Below are positions 34,325 to 48,185 of a stretch of 64,000 nucleotides of DNA, in pieces. A model generated the notes under the pieces. The model had not been told where the DNA came from and did no database searches. It saw nothing but the letters and a program-made list of their open reading frames with translations. The stretch spans positions 248,001 to 312,000 of the forward strand of contig NW_026705451.1 in assembly GCF_029867415.1 (NCBI RefSeq). Reading direction: 5' to 3'. Origin of the DNA: Vicia villosa (lineage: Eukaryota > Streptophyta > Magnoliopsida > Fabales > Fabaceae). Position numbers and translations under genes: made by a program. The first letter of the stretch is position 1. Every line of letters starts with the position of its first letter.

Positions 34325-36135
34325 CAGGTATAATCTTTTCCTTAGGTACCCACACTTTCTTGGGTCCTTTTGGGTTAGTCTTCCTCAAGTTCTGATTGAA
34401 CTGAGGTTTAGCATGAAGATTAATAGGAGGTACAACATGATATTCCCTATTCTGAATAACATGATATTTTCTAGTGTGTGCAGCATACTTCTTGGTGTGT
34501 GTTAAATGAAAACTCTTAGAGTTAGATGTGAGCTTTATATCATGAGAATGGCCAAACTTGAATTGATCATACAGAGGTTTATATGTGATTTTCATCTCAT
34601 CAACCGGTTCAAGTTTATATGGGGTTTCACCCTCATAGCCTATGCCAATTCTCTTGTTTCCACTAACTCCATATATCATAGAGGCAAGTTGACTTCTCCC
34701 AATACCTCTAGATAGAAACTTCCTGAAACTCATGTCATATTCCTTAAGAATATTGTTCACACTTGGAATAGACTTTTCTGAACTAGAATATGACTCAGCA
34801 TCTTTAGATAGTTTTAACACTTTTTCTTTAAGTTCAGCATTTTCTATTTCAAGCTTCTTAGTTTCATATGCAAAGAGCTTTCTCAGCTTTTTGTATTTGA
34901 TACTAAGTTTAGCCTTGATTTCCAGAATTTCAGTTAAGTTGGAAACTAGCTCATCTCTAGAAAGTTCAGAAAACACCTCCTCAGAGTCTGAGTCTGATGT
35001 AGATTCTGACTCATCATAAACAGTGGCCATCAGCGCTATGTTTTCCTGCTCATCTTTAGAGTCTGACTCTTGATCAGAAGAATCTGAGTCATCCCAAGTA
35101 GCCATTAAACCTTTCTTCTTTTCAAACTTTTTCTTGGGCTTTTCCCTCTGAAGCTTTGGACACTCATTCTTGTAATGTCCAGGTTCCTTGCATTCATAGC
35201 ACGTCACCTTCTTCTTGTTAGATCTTCTGTGTCCAGAAGATTCTCCTCTTTCAGGCCTTTTGAAGTTCTTGAAGTTCTTGAACTTTCTTTGTTTGCTTTT
35301 CCATAGTTGATTTACTCTTCTGGAGGTCATGGAAATTTCATCTTCTTCTTCTTCTTCTAATTCGGACTCTTCAAAATCTTCTTCTTCAGCCTAAAAAGTG
35401 TTAGTGCATTTTTTATTATTAGATTTTAATGCAATTGACTTACCTTTCTTCTGAGGTTCATTTGCATCCAGCTCTATTTCATGGCTTCTTAAGGCACTGA
35501 TCAGCTCTTCAAGAGAAACTTCATTCAGATTCTTAGCAATATTGAATGCAGTCACCATTGGGCCCCATCTTCTGGGCAAGCTTCTGATGATCTTCTTGAC
35601 ATGATCAGCCTTTGTATATCCCTTGTCAAGAACTCTTAATCCAGCAGTCAGAGTCTGGAATCTTGAAAACATAGTTTCAATGTTTTCATCTTCCTCCATC
35701 TTGAAAGCTTCGTACTTCTGGATTAAAGGAAGAGCCTTTGTCTCCTTGACTTGGGAATTACCTTCATGAGTCATCTTCAATGATTCAAAGATGTCATGAG
35801 CAGTTTCTCTGTTTGTTATTTTCTCATATTCAGCATGAGAAATAGCATTCAGCAATATAGTTCTAGACTTGTGATGATTCTTGAAGTCTTTCTTTTGAGC
35901 ATCACTCATGGCTTGTCTAGACACCTTGAGCATTTACAAGATGTGTGTAACCATCCAGCACTAGATCCCATAAGTCACCATCTTGACAAAGAAAGTAACT
36001 TTCGAGTCTATCTTTCCAGTACTCAAAGTTTTCACCATCAAAAACTGGTGGTCTGTTATAGCCATTGAAACTATTGCTTCCATTACCATTGTTGTTTTCT
36101 TCAGGTGTAGGAGTAGATGAAGTTGTTTCAACCAT
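34209..36135 (-). pseudogene. gag: SIRE gag, broken
   Basis: The start codon is at 36135 (MVETTSSTPTPEENN), with FDGENFEYWKDRLESYF typical of copia Gag. A frame change near 35930 leads into a UBN2-type Gag domain (35391-35933). A single in-frame TAG at 35391-35393 separates the C-terminal part (34209-35330), which carries one CCHC knuckle (CYECKEPGHYKNEC), a Glu/Asp/Ser-rich region and a possible coiled coil. It runs into the protease frame at about 34209-34324. Confidence 0.87.
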
Positions 36136-36203
36136 ATTGACTTTGTGTTTTTCTCCCTTAATCTTTTATCTAACACGGTTAAGTGCTTGCACCTAGAACC
36201 GGC

Positions 36204-36215
36204 GCTCTGATGCCA
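36204..36215 (-). promoter_or_regulatory. primer-binding site of SIRE
   Basis: Coding strand TGGCATCAGAGC, one base different from the usual TGGTATCAGAGC initiator-Met site, 2 nt from the LTR end at 36218. Confidence 0.8.
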
Positions 36216-36217
36216 AT

Positions 36218-37360
36218 TGAAGGATAGAAAAACACTTAGAAAGGGGGGGGGGATGGGTTGAATAAGTGTGACTTCAAAAACTTGTATGATAAAAACAATG
36301 AACACAATTATTTTTATCCTGGTTCGTTATTAACGAAACTACTCCAGTCCACCCCCTTAGAGTGATTTACCTCAACTGAGGATTTAATCCACTAATCCAA
36401 CTGATTACAATGGTTATCCACTTAGAAAACTTCTAAGTCTTCTAGAGTCTACAGATCACAACTTGATCACTCTAGGAAATCTTTACTTAGACACCTTCTA
36501 AGTCTTCTAGAGTTTACATATCACAACTTGATCACTCTAGGAACCTTTTACAAACAATGTAAAATAATGTTTACAAGAGTAAGATTGCTTCTAATAAAGC
36601 TGTAGTCACAACTGTGATATTTCTCTTAAGTTCTAAGCTTAACACTCACTAAAATATTACAAGAGTTTGTGAGGTTGAAGATGAAGTTCGTGAGATTTTA
36701 TTTTGACAGCGTTTCAGTATTATGCACAAGTATTCTTACTTTGCTTATTATCAGAACTTATATTTATAGGCGCTGAGAGGAAATGACCGTTGGGAGCATT
36801 TAATGCTTTGCATGAATAGTACAGCTTTGCATTTAATGTTTCACACTTTTGTCAACTACCTCGAGCCTTGCTTTTCCTGCTTTTACTAACTTTGCCTTTT
36901 GTAGCTTCTAACGTTCCTTTTGTCAGTCAGAGATTAGACGTTTCAGCCTTTCATCTTGTACTTTCTTCTGGACTCAGATTTTGTATATAACAACGTTTGA
37001 ATATCAGAGTCAACAGCTTGGTGCAGAGCATCTTCTTGTCTTCTGACTTTGAAGAGCTTGAGCGTGACACCATCAGAACTTCAGAGCTTGTTCTTCTGAC
37101 TTTCATTCTTCTGATGCTTTCAGTTCAAGTTCTGATTCTACTTGACCATCTTCTGATGTCTTGCCAGAGCATGTTCTGATGAAGCCATCCAGAACTTCCA
37201 GAGTCAGTTGCTTTTGAGCGCTGATTTGTGCATACTCTTTATATATTTCCTGAAATGGAAAATGCAAAGGATTAGAGTACCAGATTATCTTATACAAAAT
37301 TCATATATAATGTTATCACCAAAATACAGAATATTGATCAGAACAAATCTTGTTCTAACA
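36218..37360 (-). repeat. SIRE 5' LTR
   Basis: 1143 bp. On the coding strand it starts TGTTAGAACAAG (37360) and ends CTATCCTTCA (36218). It has an imperfect direct repeat of about 49 bp with 65-bp spacing (36430-36479 and 36495-36543) and a poly-G run near 36244. The partner LTR is absent, so no age estimate is possible. Confidence 0.85.
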
Positions 37361-38633
37361 GAAGTGAGATCGAAAATGAGAGCACCAATTGATAGGAAAT
37401 TTCCTATCAAAACTATAGAACTAGGGTTTCTATAATAAAAAAGGAAGAACACTGAAAACCATCTAAAGAAATTTAAAATAAAAGATAACATTTTTTCATT
37501 TGATTGATTGCTCCCAAATGTCTCTATAAGACTAAATTATATTATACTCTTAATGGATAATAAACCTAAAAGTCCAACAACTATTAAAAGTCCAAATACA
37601 ACTAGAATCCAATAACAAAACTATTAATTAATATTATAAACCAGAACTCTATTATATTCCCTCTATCATTTCTCAAACATGTGCATTTAGGAGAACAAAT
37701 ATAGATAGAAGTAGGAAGATAAGGTTCCAGTTCTTTCCAAATTATATTTAACATAATGAATAAAAAATAATACTTTGTGAATTTTGCTTGACACTATGGA
37801 TCTATATTTTTTTCATAGAAAAAAAAAAAGCTTTGTGTAATGTATTCTTCAACCGAATTCATGATAAATGAATGTACAAACATTGTGAGTCCGTATCGTG
37901 AAATTCAAATCAAAATGAGTTAGAACCAAGCATGATAGTTTGAACGCATAATAACGAGTAATTTAAATAGAAGAAGTTTCATGGAAAAGATAAACGACAT
38001 AGACATTACCAAGGATTTATGATTAGTCTTGTTGAGCAAGTGGGAGAAGGATTCACATTTGCAAAATTGCGCACCATTGAAATGTAAATGATACGTAATA
38101 AAGCTCAAACCTCGTCGAACTCTGATGCCATATATATTTAAGTTAATCACTATTGATAAAGATCAAACAAAGCAACTAGTATTAAAAGAAAAAATGGAGC
38201 AAAATTTCTCATATATTGAATTGAGAGCCCAAGGAAAAATACCCAAGGTTATTAATACCACAAGAAGAGTCTATCTAACTTTGACTTATTCTAACCAACT
38301 GAAACCATAGTTCTAACTCAATATAACAAAATTGATCTAGAGAAAAGCTAAAGCACACTAAGGTGCACCATAATTAACAAACATATAGTTGCCGATAAAA
38401 AGACATTCTAAAGCATTCTTCCACAAGAAACCTCTTGATGCCGATGGATTCATCTGTTTATCACTGGGCAGCACTTTAGTTAAATATTTGCTTTGAAGTA
38501 TAAGAGAATGAGAGCAAGATAAGAGAATGGTGGCTGAGGGGATGAAGGTGGGGTGACGGAGTTTCCGCTTGAGAGATAGTGGTAAGAGAGTGGTGGATGA
38601 GGGGACATAGATAGGGGGCGGAGTTCATCTAAC
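37361..38633. other. region without a recognisable gene
   Basis: AT-rich sequence between the SIRE LTR and the LINE. It contains a perfect 22-bp palindrome at 37389-37410 (half-site TTGATAGGAAA). I see no coding pattern, LTR or tRNA. The last part (about 38510-38633), with GAGAG-rich repeats, may be the LINE 5' UTR. Confidence 0.6.
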
Positions 38634-39323
38634 TTGGAAAAGAGAGTGTTCGACGATGTGTGGAAGAAACTGGAGAGGAGGAGGCCGAAAAGCGTGATGA
38701 AAAGGTGGGATCATGTCGGTGGTTCCTCTAGGACAGCTAAGCGCTTTATAACCTTTTTCTTCTTCACTTCCTTTCTGGACAGATGTTGTACTAGGGACCT
38801 TTTCAAGATCTTTGAAGAATATGGAGAGGTGGATGAGGTTATAGTTCCAGGGAGAAGAGATAAACGCGGAAACAAATTTGGTTTTGTCCGGTTCTTTGAT
38901 ACGATGGATGCGGAAAGGTTGGCGGTAAAACTCAATAACATTTTTGTTGATAATCATAAGTTGTTTGTAAACCTTTCTCGTTTTCAAAGAGGGAAGCTGA
39001 TGAATATTGGGAAAGCGGAGCCGTTAGGTGTTGGTGAGGTGAAGCCGATTAAGTCTTTAACTATACTTCAGCTTTTCATGGGATTCCGAAGGTTGCTGCC
39101 AAATCCCTTGCAGTAGTGGTTCAAAACTGTGAAGTGCCATCGTCGGCTTTTTCACCTTGCTTGGAATTAGAGTTTGATTCTTCTTTTGTCTTGCAGAGAT
39201 TTTCTAAAGCTTTTGTTGGGAAGGTCATTGAAGTTGGCATGACTTACAATATTCAAGATATTTTTGATATGGAAGGTTTTTTCGGTGTCAATATTTTTGC
39301 TCTAAGAGCTAATCTGTGTCTTC
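38634..39323 (+). pseudogene. LINE ORF1, 5' part with RRM
   Basis: Starts at Met 38634. An RRM lies at about residues 48-115 with RNP1-like KFGFVRFF and a second motif near DLFKIFEEYGEV. A frame change near 39085-39116 moves into the 39116-39328 frame (AVVVQNCEVPSS...). That frame is cut by the LTR array at 39324. ORF1 proteins of plant L1 elements bind RNA. Confidence 0.82.
39319..39323. repeat. target-site duplication, left copy
   Basis: TCTTC directly before the first LTR base (39324). The same five bases follow the last LTR base at 53869-53873. This defines 39324-53868 as one insertion unit. Confidence 0.92.
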
Positions 39324-42300
39324 TGTAACACCCCTTTTTACCCCATCAAATAATAAGCATATAATCAGAGAATAAGCATGCATATAACTCAAAAGGGCGT
39401 CACATCGACGTTTTCAAAAACTAAAAAAAAGCTTTTAAAATCGACATCATTTATCCATAAAATACAATACACCTGGTCATTTCAAATAACACTTGGCATA
39501 TAATCATAATTCATCCAGAATATGCATTAACAGCGGAATTAATACTCATGTGTTTCATATAAATGATACATGTCCCATACCATGATCATAATATTTTGCC
39601 TAAAGCCTCTCGACAACAAGTAACCAATTAAACAGGTACACAACTTATAACAAAATACATGAGCAAATAGAACATGAATTCGACATCTAAGCTACCCAGT
39701 GTTACATGACCAGAGCATTGACTTGCTACCTAATTACCAAGCAACTCGGACGAAACTCCGACTAGATCACACGCCAGCTACTAATCGTCAAACCTGCATG
39801 TCGCCAAACGAGGGCAACATTAAAACAGAAGGGTGAGAATACAAACCATTATGAAGAAAGTATAATGAGATACAATGGTTAAATCAACAATTATAGGAAT
39901 GCATTACACTTGCCTAATCATAAAATTAATGCTAATCATAATTCACATATATTAAGCATACACCAAGTATAAGAGTATAATATCTCAATACTATATTCTC
40001 AATTATACACATAGCCATAATTATCACATATTCCCGCATTTAACCAATTACGTATTCAAACATCACCCATTCTCAATTATCAACTAATACAAATATCACT
40101 ACAACACCAAGTGTACATAATCAATTATCAAACTCATACACATAGCATTGCGACATCAATGCACATAATCAATTGTTCACTCGTACACTTATTACAACAA
40201 CATAATGCACATAATCAATTATCACAATCATGCACATATCATGACAACATAATGCACATAGTCAACTATCACATAACTATAACGTGACTCAATGAAACAT
40301 GTGACACTATGCATGTGGTACCAATGTGAAATTCTAAGTTTCACCGGCCTCCGATTCATATCTCTAGAATCTAAGCCACACTTCCGATCCGGACAAGACC
40401 AAAGTCCACCAATTGTAAACATATAGTTTACGGCTTCCGATTCACTCTAGAATCCAAGCCCGCTTGTGTTTCAAAGCAAATCCACCTGTGTTTCAAGGCA
40501 CACTATGATATGAATGTATGTACAATATCACAAATATATGCATTTAAGATCATCTCAACCATCTTAACTTTCCGCATATCATAATAATTCAAGTCTATGA
40601 ATTATCCACCAATTGTACAACACATTCACAACACACACACATCATTCACATATGGGAGGCCAATCAATCAATTACGATTCACACAATCCAATTAACACTA
40701 GTAACCATACTGTCTCATATTAATTCTCAATTTTGTCAATTATACATGAACACACATTTTCCACATCAAACAATTAATTATTAGAATTAATGTTATCCAA
40801 CTACTCATAGAGAATCAATATTAGCACAACATCATGGCATATACATATATTTATTCTCAACATAAACATATTCAAGACAAAACACAATTACGGACAAATT
40901 CCCAAAATACCGTAATTTACCGATAACCGAATAATTTATCCAAGTCCAAGTATATTCCAAATAAATAGTCTTATTAAAATTAATTCAACTATTAATTTAA
41001 TTAACCAATTAATAATCACACTATATTAATTTAATTCACTTCTATTTCTACTCCATTTCCAATTTCTAGCATTCTATTGCTCAATACCATTTTTTATTGA
41101 AAAGAATATCGCGCTAGCTTTCTAACGCTTCGAACGGAGACTCAAACGGAGTTACGGTTCAAAAGATATGAATTGTTAAAGTTTCAACGAAAAACAAACA
41201 CCGACATCATACACTAACAACTCTAAACATGTCAATATTACGCAAAACAAATAAAAATATGACTCTTAATAACTCTAAACAACTCTGACAACTTATTGTC
41301 AACTCTAACAACTCTATTGACAACTCTAACAACTCTATTGACAATTATATTAAATTGTTAAAACTTATTTATAAAGAATATTTAAATAAAACACAATTTC
41401 GGTCGATTCGTAAAAGTCACAATTTCAACAAAATAACACCACTCCGTTAATCTACTAATTAAACTTAGCTACCACGTAAATTTTCATCAACTTCCGGGCA
41501 ACTAATTATACCGTTTAATTCCGCTATTCGGTCAAACGGGACTGTTTGTGAAAGACAACACATAAAAATGGAACGAGTAACCTATTCTCTTTTCTTTAAA
41601 TACGCTACAGTAATGGAAAAATGAAAACATGTAGTACTTATTGCTTTAGTTTGTGCTACAGTGTAATGGGACATAATATATAGTTTCCTCTTCTCTCTAA
41701 TATGCTACAGTAAGAACGGAAATGGTATAATGCTTATTTTCTTTTTCTCTAATGTATCAATTTCAACACAATTAATCACCACAAATCAAAGTTTATTGAT
41801 CAAAACCTAACAATTTCAAAACCATAAAAATTAGGGATTTCAACCTAAACATGTTTCTACCTATTGACCCAATTATATTAACCCATAATAATAAGGATTC
41901 CCCCCCTTACCTCTTCAATTTCTCCTCCAAACATTAAGTGCTCCTCTTTGTTTCTTCCCCTTTCTCTTTTCTTTCTTCTTCTCTGCCTCTCCCTTTGTTG
42001 CAATCCGTGAAAAGTGAAAAGAATTATGACACTTCCCCACTTATAACTCTTACCAAGTATACCTAATGGGCCTAAATATAACACTCCCTATTTACTCCTA
42101 ACATCAATAAATAAGCCCAATATAATATATACTATTTATTATTTCTATTTTAGTTATTAAATTAAATAACACTAATAATTAAATAGACACAAATATACAC
42201 ACCAAGTTAATTAATATAATCAATTATTATCTCAATTAACCAATTAAACATAACTAACACCAATACACACATAATCAATTAATTAAATTAAACATTATAT

Positions 42301-42473
42301 CACATAACAATTAAATAAAAAAAATTAACACACCAAAAAATTAATTAAATAATTAACACACCAGTTAATTAAATAAATAATTAACACACCAAATAATTAA
42401 ATAAATAATTAACACACCAATTAATTAAATAAATAATAGTAAAATAAATACTAATAAAAATAGGGTTGTTACA
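39324..42473 (-). repeat. array LTR 1 (left)
   Basis: 3150 bp, TGTAACACCCC...TAGGGTTGTTACA. It carries the blocks shared with the other Tekay-like LTRs (CAGTGTTACA at 39697, GGGTGAG near 39827, GCATGTGGTACCAA at 40311) and an AT-rich left-over repeat of about 29 bp (AATTAACACACCA...) at about 42320-42440. No ACGCGT array is present. Confidence 0.93.
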
Positions 42474-45034
42474 ACTCTCCCCCACTTAAAAGATTTTCGT
42501 CCTCGAAAATTCGCCCATCACAACCACCATATCGACACCGAAATCACACTTACTCTCTCCCGATTCATACCAATACAAAACGTTCCACACCTTCTACCAT
42601 ACAAAGCTGCAAAAGATGTCATTCCACTATCCGAATGGAATACCATGTAATGCACAGTTCTCTCGATGTAGAACTTAGCAATTCTCTCCATCCAATAATT
42701 CATCATCACTGGAATAAAATAAGTGCATCTCGTCAACTTATCCACAATGACCCGAATCACTTCACAAATACTCGATGTTCTCAGCAACCCGAAATAAAAT
42801 TCATTGAGATAATATCTCACTTCCACTCGAACAGGGTAATTGTTGCACCAACTAAACGGTTCCTAACAAATGCAATTCAATTACACAATTCCGCTATATC
42901 TCTCTTCATAATTTGCCACTAAACATCTTCCTCAAATCTCGATATATTTTAGTAGCACCATGATGAATACTCAAACCATTACGATGCCCTTTTATCCAAA
43001 ATTCTCTTTCTCAAATCTGAAACATCAGGAATACAAACTCGATCATGACTCCTCATGACACTATTCTCATCAATACGAAAGTTATTACCTTTTCCCTTGC
43101 TTCATCAATGTCATCTTGTCAACTAATTCTAAATCTAATTTTTGACCCTCTCTAACCTCTTCAAGAATACCACAAGTAAGCTTCAATATACCAAACTTAA
43201 CACACGAAGGCTTCGTCTCACAAACCAAACTCAAGTCTCTAAATTGTTCCAACATCTTTAATTCTCGAATCATTGACATAGACATATGCAATGATTTCCT
43301 ACTCAATGTATCGGTTACAACATTCGCTTTTCCAGAATGGTAATTCAACCCAAAATCATAATCCTTCGAAATTCCACTCGTCTTGTTTTCCTCATATTCA
43401 ATTCTTGTAGTCACTACACACCTCATCTCGAAATCACAAACCTAAAGAAACTCTCTTCCTTTAACCAAAGCTCACATTCAGAAAACTTTGCATATAACCT
43501 CTTCTCTTTCAACATCGATAACACAATCCTTAATGTTCAGCATGTTCATCGTCACTCTTAGAATCAAAACATCCTCAAAACATTACCTCATAGAACCTTA
43601 TTTTCTTCTTACTCAACAACAGGCGCGGATCTATGACTATACACTCAGACAATTGAACCTCTTCTCAAAAAACTCCTCAAATCTACTCTTCAACTTCTCT
43701 ATAGTCACTTTACACACTACAAAGTTAGTAAGACAAGTCTATCTCATCCAATACGATTCCGTCTCCTATCAACAATAGATTAAGGGTGATCAAGTCCTCA
43801 ATTTGTCAATAGACAGTCGACAATCATAATGAAACATAAACCACCGTTACTAAACTATAATAGTGTTCCTTCAGAACTCGCACTCGGAATCACTTAAAAC
43901 ACCAAGATCCAAAATCTCTCTTAAAGTTACAATTACCTGATTCAACTCCAAACAGTTCATTCCAAAATTCATCAACTTGGTCTAACGGAAAATAAATTAC
44001 ATCAATTTTAAAATCTCTACCAAAGATGCTCAACGGATAATTCACACATGCAAAAGGAGTAGAAACAAAACCACAGCAGTTGTATCAATAACCATACTTC
44101 TATGCATAACAGATAAAACAAGATCCAATTGCATAGCATAATCCAAAAAAATGAAAGAATATGTGCACCATCATCAATAATAAAGTACGTACCTCAGATT
44201 AACCTCTCTTAGTAGTGGTCTCAGCACTAGACAACACAATCACTTTTCCTTCCGCTTTCTCCTTCTTTGGCTTATTACACTTGGTACTAATGTGACCTCG
44301 CTCACCACAATTGTAACAAGTCCTATCTGAACCAACTCCACAATCAATAGTTTTGTGACCCGTCTCTCCACACCTGTAGCACTTAATCAAAGTAGAAGCT
44401 CCTCCCCCACTTGGCTTCTTTTCAAAACCGATTGTTTCCTCATGTCATCATACAGTTTCCCACGGAATTGTTCTCTTTCTCTTTTCCCACTTCAGAACTC
44501 TCACTTCTTTCTTTCCACGCACATCTTCTGGAAAATAGTTTTCCAAAAATGCACCACAGAAAAAGAGTCCAAGTAACTTCAATACCTTCCTCATCAAATC
44601 TCCGCACAGTATTATTTCACCAATCCTCAGCTCCTTCCGTCAGCATGTGAGTACCAAACCGCACCTTCTGTACATCAACATAATTCATGACTTGAAAGAT
44701 CTTCTCAATATCTCTCATCCATGCTTGTGCCTTGTCCGGTCCATAATCTCCTTCAAATATCGGCAGATTGCACCTTCGAAAGTCTCCAAAAGCACAGAAC
44801 TCATCTTCTCCTCCATTACCACCACTTTCCTGCGGCGCTTATCCAATCGCACCAATCCACCTTGTTACTGCTCTGACATTCAAGTCACCATTCCTTCTTG
44901 CAACCATCGTCCTAAACAGCCAAACAACCAGACAAATAGTATTGATCATGTTAGATACACGAATCAAATACAATAGGATTAGAAAATATTAACGACTATT
45001 GACCAACTGGTCGACCATGCTCTGATACCACTAA
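42474..45034 (-). pseudogene. array internal region 1: degenerate gag-pol
   Basis: Coding order on the minus strand: Gag remnants with two CCHC knuckles (44199-44390, CYRCGETGHKTIDC and CYNCGERGHISTKC), protease traces, a strongly reduced RT, an RNase H end (43085-43426, LNYHSGKANVVTDTLSRK) and an integrase piece (42518-42826, VDKLTRCTYFIPV...YGRRCGT). Most of RT and integrase is deleted, as is the chromodomain. PBS TGGTATCAGAGC is at 45019-45030, and the polypurine tract sits right after 42473. It can only be mobilised by proteins from another element. Confidence 0.85.
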
Positions 45035-48000
45035 TGTAACACCCCTTTTTACCCCATAAAATAATAAGCATATAATCAGAGAATAAGCATGCATATAACT
45101 CAAAAGGGCGTCACATCGACGTTTTCAAAAACTAAAAAAAAAGCTTTTAAAACCGACATCATTTATCCATAAAATACAATACAACTGGTCATTTCAAATA
45201 ACACTTGGCATATAATCATAATTCATCCAGAATATGCATTAACAGCGGAATTAATACTCATGTGTTTCATATAAATGATACATGTCCCATACCATGATCA
45301 TAATATTTGGCCTAAAGCCTCTCAACAACAAGTAACCAATTAAACAGGTTCACAAGTTATAACAAAATACATGAGCAAATAGAACATGAGTTCGACATCT
45401 AAGCTACCCAGTGTTACATGACCAGAGCATTGACTCGCTACCTAATTACCAAGCAACTCGGACGAAACTCCGACTAGATCACATGCCAGCTACTAATCGT
45501 CAAACCTGCATGTCGCCAAACGAGGGCAACATTAAAACAGAAGGGTGAGAATACAAACCATTATGAAGAAAGTATAATGAGATACAATGGTTAAATCAAC
45601 AATTATAGGAATGCATTACACTTGCCTAATCATAAAATTAATGCTAATCATAATTCACATATATTAAGCATACACCAAGTATAAGAGTATAATATCTCAA
45701 TACTATATTCTCAATTATACACATAGCCATAATTATCACATATTCCCGCATTTAACCAATTACGTATTCAAACATCACCCATTCTCAATTATCAACTAAT
45801 ACAAATATCACTACAACACCAAGTGTACATAATCAATTATCAAACTCATACACATAGCATTGCGACATCAATGCACATAATCAATTGTTCACTCGTACAC
45901 TTATTACAACAACATAATGCACATAATCAATTATCACAATCATGCACATATCATGACAACATAATGCACATAGTCAACTATCACATAACTCTAACGTGAC
46001 TCAATGAAACATGTGACACTATGCATGTGGTACCAATGTGAAATTCTAAGTTTCACCGGCCTCCGATTCATATCTCTAGAATCTAAGCCACACTTCCGAT
46101 CCGGACAAGACCAAAGTCCATAAATTGTAATCATATAGTTTACGGCTTCCGGTTCACTCTAGAATCCAAGCCCGCTTGTGTTTCAAAGCAAATCCACCTG
46201 TGTTTCAAGGCACACTATGATATGAATGTATGTACAATATCACAAATATATGCATTTAAGATCATCTCTACCATCTTAACTTTCCGCATATCACAATAAT
46301 TCAACTCTATGAATTATCCACCAATTGTACACAACATTCACAACACACACACATCATTCACATATGGGAGGCCAATTAATCAATTACGATTCACACAATC
46401 CAATTAACACTAGTAACCATACTGTCTCATATTAATTCTCAATTTTGTCAATTATACATGAACACACACTTTCCACATCAAACAATTAATTATTAGAATT
46501 AATGTTATCCAACTACTCATAGAGAATCAATATTAGCACAACATCATGGCATATACATATATTTATTCTCAACATAAACATATTCAAGACAAAACACAAT
46601 TACGGACAAATTCCCAAAATACCGTAATTTACCGATAACCGAATAATTTATCCAAGTCCAAGTATATTCCAAATAAATAGTCTTATTAAAATTAATTCAA
46701 CTATTAATTTAATTAACCAATCAATAATCACACTATATTAATTTAATTCACTTCTATTTCTACTCCATTTCCAATTTCTAGCATTCTATTACTCAAGACC
46801 ATTTTTCATTGAAAAGAATATCGCGCTAGCTTTCTAACGCTTCGAACGGAGACTCAAACGGAGTTACGGTTCAAAAGATATGAATAGTTAAAGTTTCAAC
46901 GAAAAACAAACACCGACATCATACACTAACAACTCTAAACATGTCAATATTACGCAAAACAAATAAAAATATGACTCTTAATAACTCTAAACAACTCTGA
47001 CAACTTATTGTCAACTCTAACAACTCTATTGACAACTCTAACAACTCTATTGACAATTATATTAAATTGTTAAAACTTATTTATAAAGAATATTTAAATA
47101 AAACACAATTTCGGTCGATTCGTAAAAATCACAATTTCAACAAAATAACACCACTCCGTTAATCTACTAATTAAACTTAGCTACCACGTAAATTTTCATC
47201 AACTTCCGGGCAACTAATTATACCGTTTAATTCCGCTATTCGGTCAAACGGGACTGTTTGTGAAAGACAACACATAAAAATGGAACGAGTAACCTATTCT
47301 CTTTTCTTTAAATACGCTACAGTAATGGAAAAATGAAAACATGTAGTACTTATTGCTTTAGTTTGTGCTACAGTGTAATGGGACATAATATATAGTTTCC
47401 TCTTCTCTCTAATATGCTACAGTAAGAACGGAAATGGTATAATGCTTATTTTCTTTTTCTCTAATGTATCAATTTCAACACAATTAATCACCACAAATCA
47501 AAGTTTATTGATCAAAACCTAACAATTTCAAAACCATAAAAATTAGGGATTTCAACCTAAACATGTTTCTACCTATTGACCCAATTATATTAACCCATAA
47601 TAATAAGGATTCCCCCCCTTACCTCTTCAATTTCTCCTCCAAACATTAAGTGCTCCTCTTTGTTTCTTCCCCTTTCTCTTTTCTTTCTTCTTCTCTGCCT
47701 CTCCCTTTGTTGCAATCCGTGAAAAGTGAAAAGAATTATGACACTTCCCCACTTATAACTCTTACCAAGTATACCTAATGGGCCTAAATATAACACTCCC
47801 TATTTACTCCTAACATCAATAAATAAGCCCAATATAATATATACTATTTATTATTTCTATTTTAGTTATTAAATTAAATAACACTAATAATTAAATAGAC
47901 ACAAATATACACACCAAGTTAATTAATATAATCAATTATTATCTCAATTAACCAATTAAACATAACTAACACCAATACACACATAATCAATTAATTAAAT

Positions 48001-48185
48001 TAAACATTATATCACATAACAATTAAATAAAAAAAATTAACACACCAAAAAATTAATTAAATAATTAACACACCAGTTAATTAAATAAATAATTAACACA
48101 CCAAATAATTAAATAAATAATTAACACACCAATTAATTAAATAAATAATAGTAAAATAAATACTAATAAAAATAGGGTTGTTACA
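45035..48185 (-). repeat. array LTR 2 (middle, chimeric)
   Basis: 3151 bp. Left of 47128 its variant bases match LTR 3; from 47210 rightward they match LTR 1. It has its own private change at about 46888 (GAATAGTT). It is flanked by a PBS on the left (45019-45030) and a polypurine tract on the right. Confidence 0.93.

Larger units (their letters stand above)
27994..37360 (-). mobile_element. SIRE/Maximus-type Ty1-copia retrotransposon, 3' end missing
   Basis: Minus strand: 5' LTR 36218-37360, PBS 36204-36215, gag, protease, integrase, RT, RNase H (copia order), then an env-like ORF. It is cut at 27993 by the Athila LTR end. The remainder of the env-like ORF, the polypurine tract and the 3' LTR are not in the window. 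The third ORF after RNase H identifies the SIRE group. All genes carry lesions. Confidence 0.9.

Noticed and set aside
38117..38130. ACTCTGATGCCA, similar to a copia-type PBS on the minus strand
   Set aside because: No LTR boundary or gag coding is found beside it, so it may be chance or a very old remnant.
37361..38633. A host gene in the spacer
   Set aside because: Only short open frames without known motifs; no splice-consistent coding pattern that I can support.
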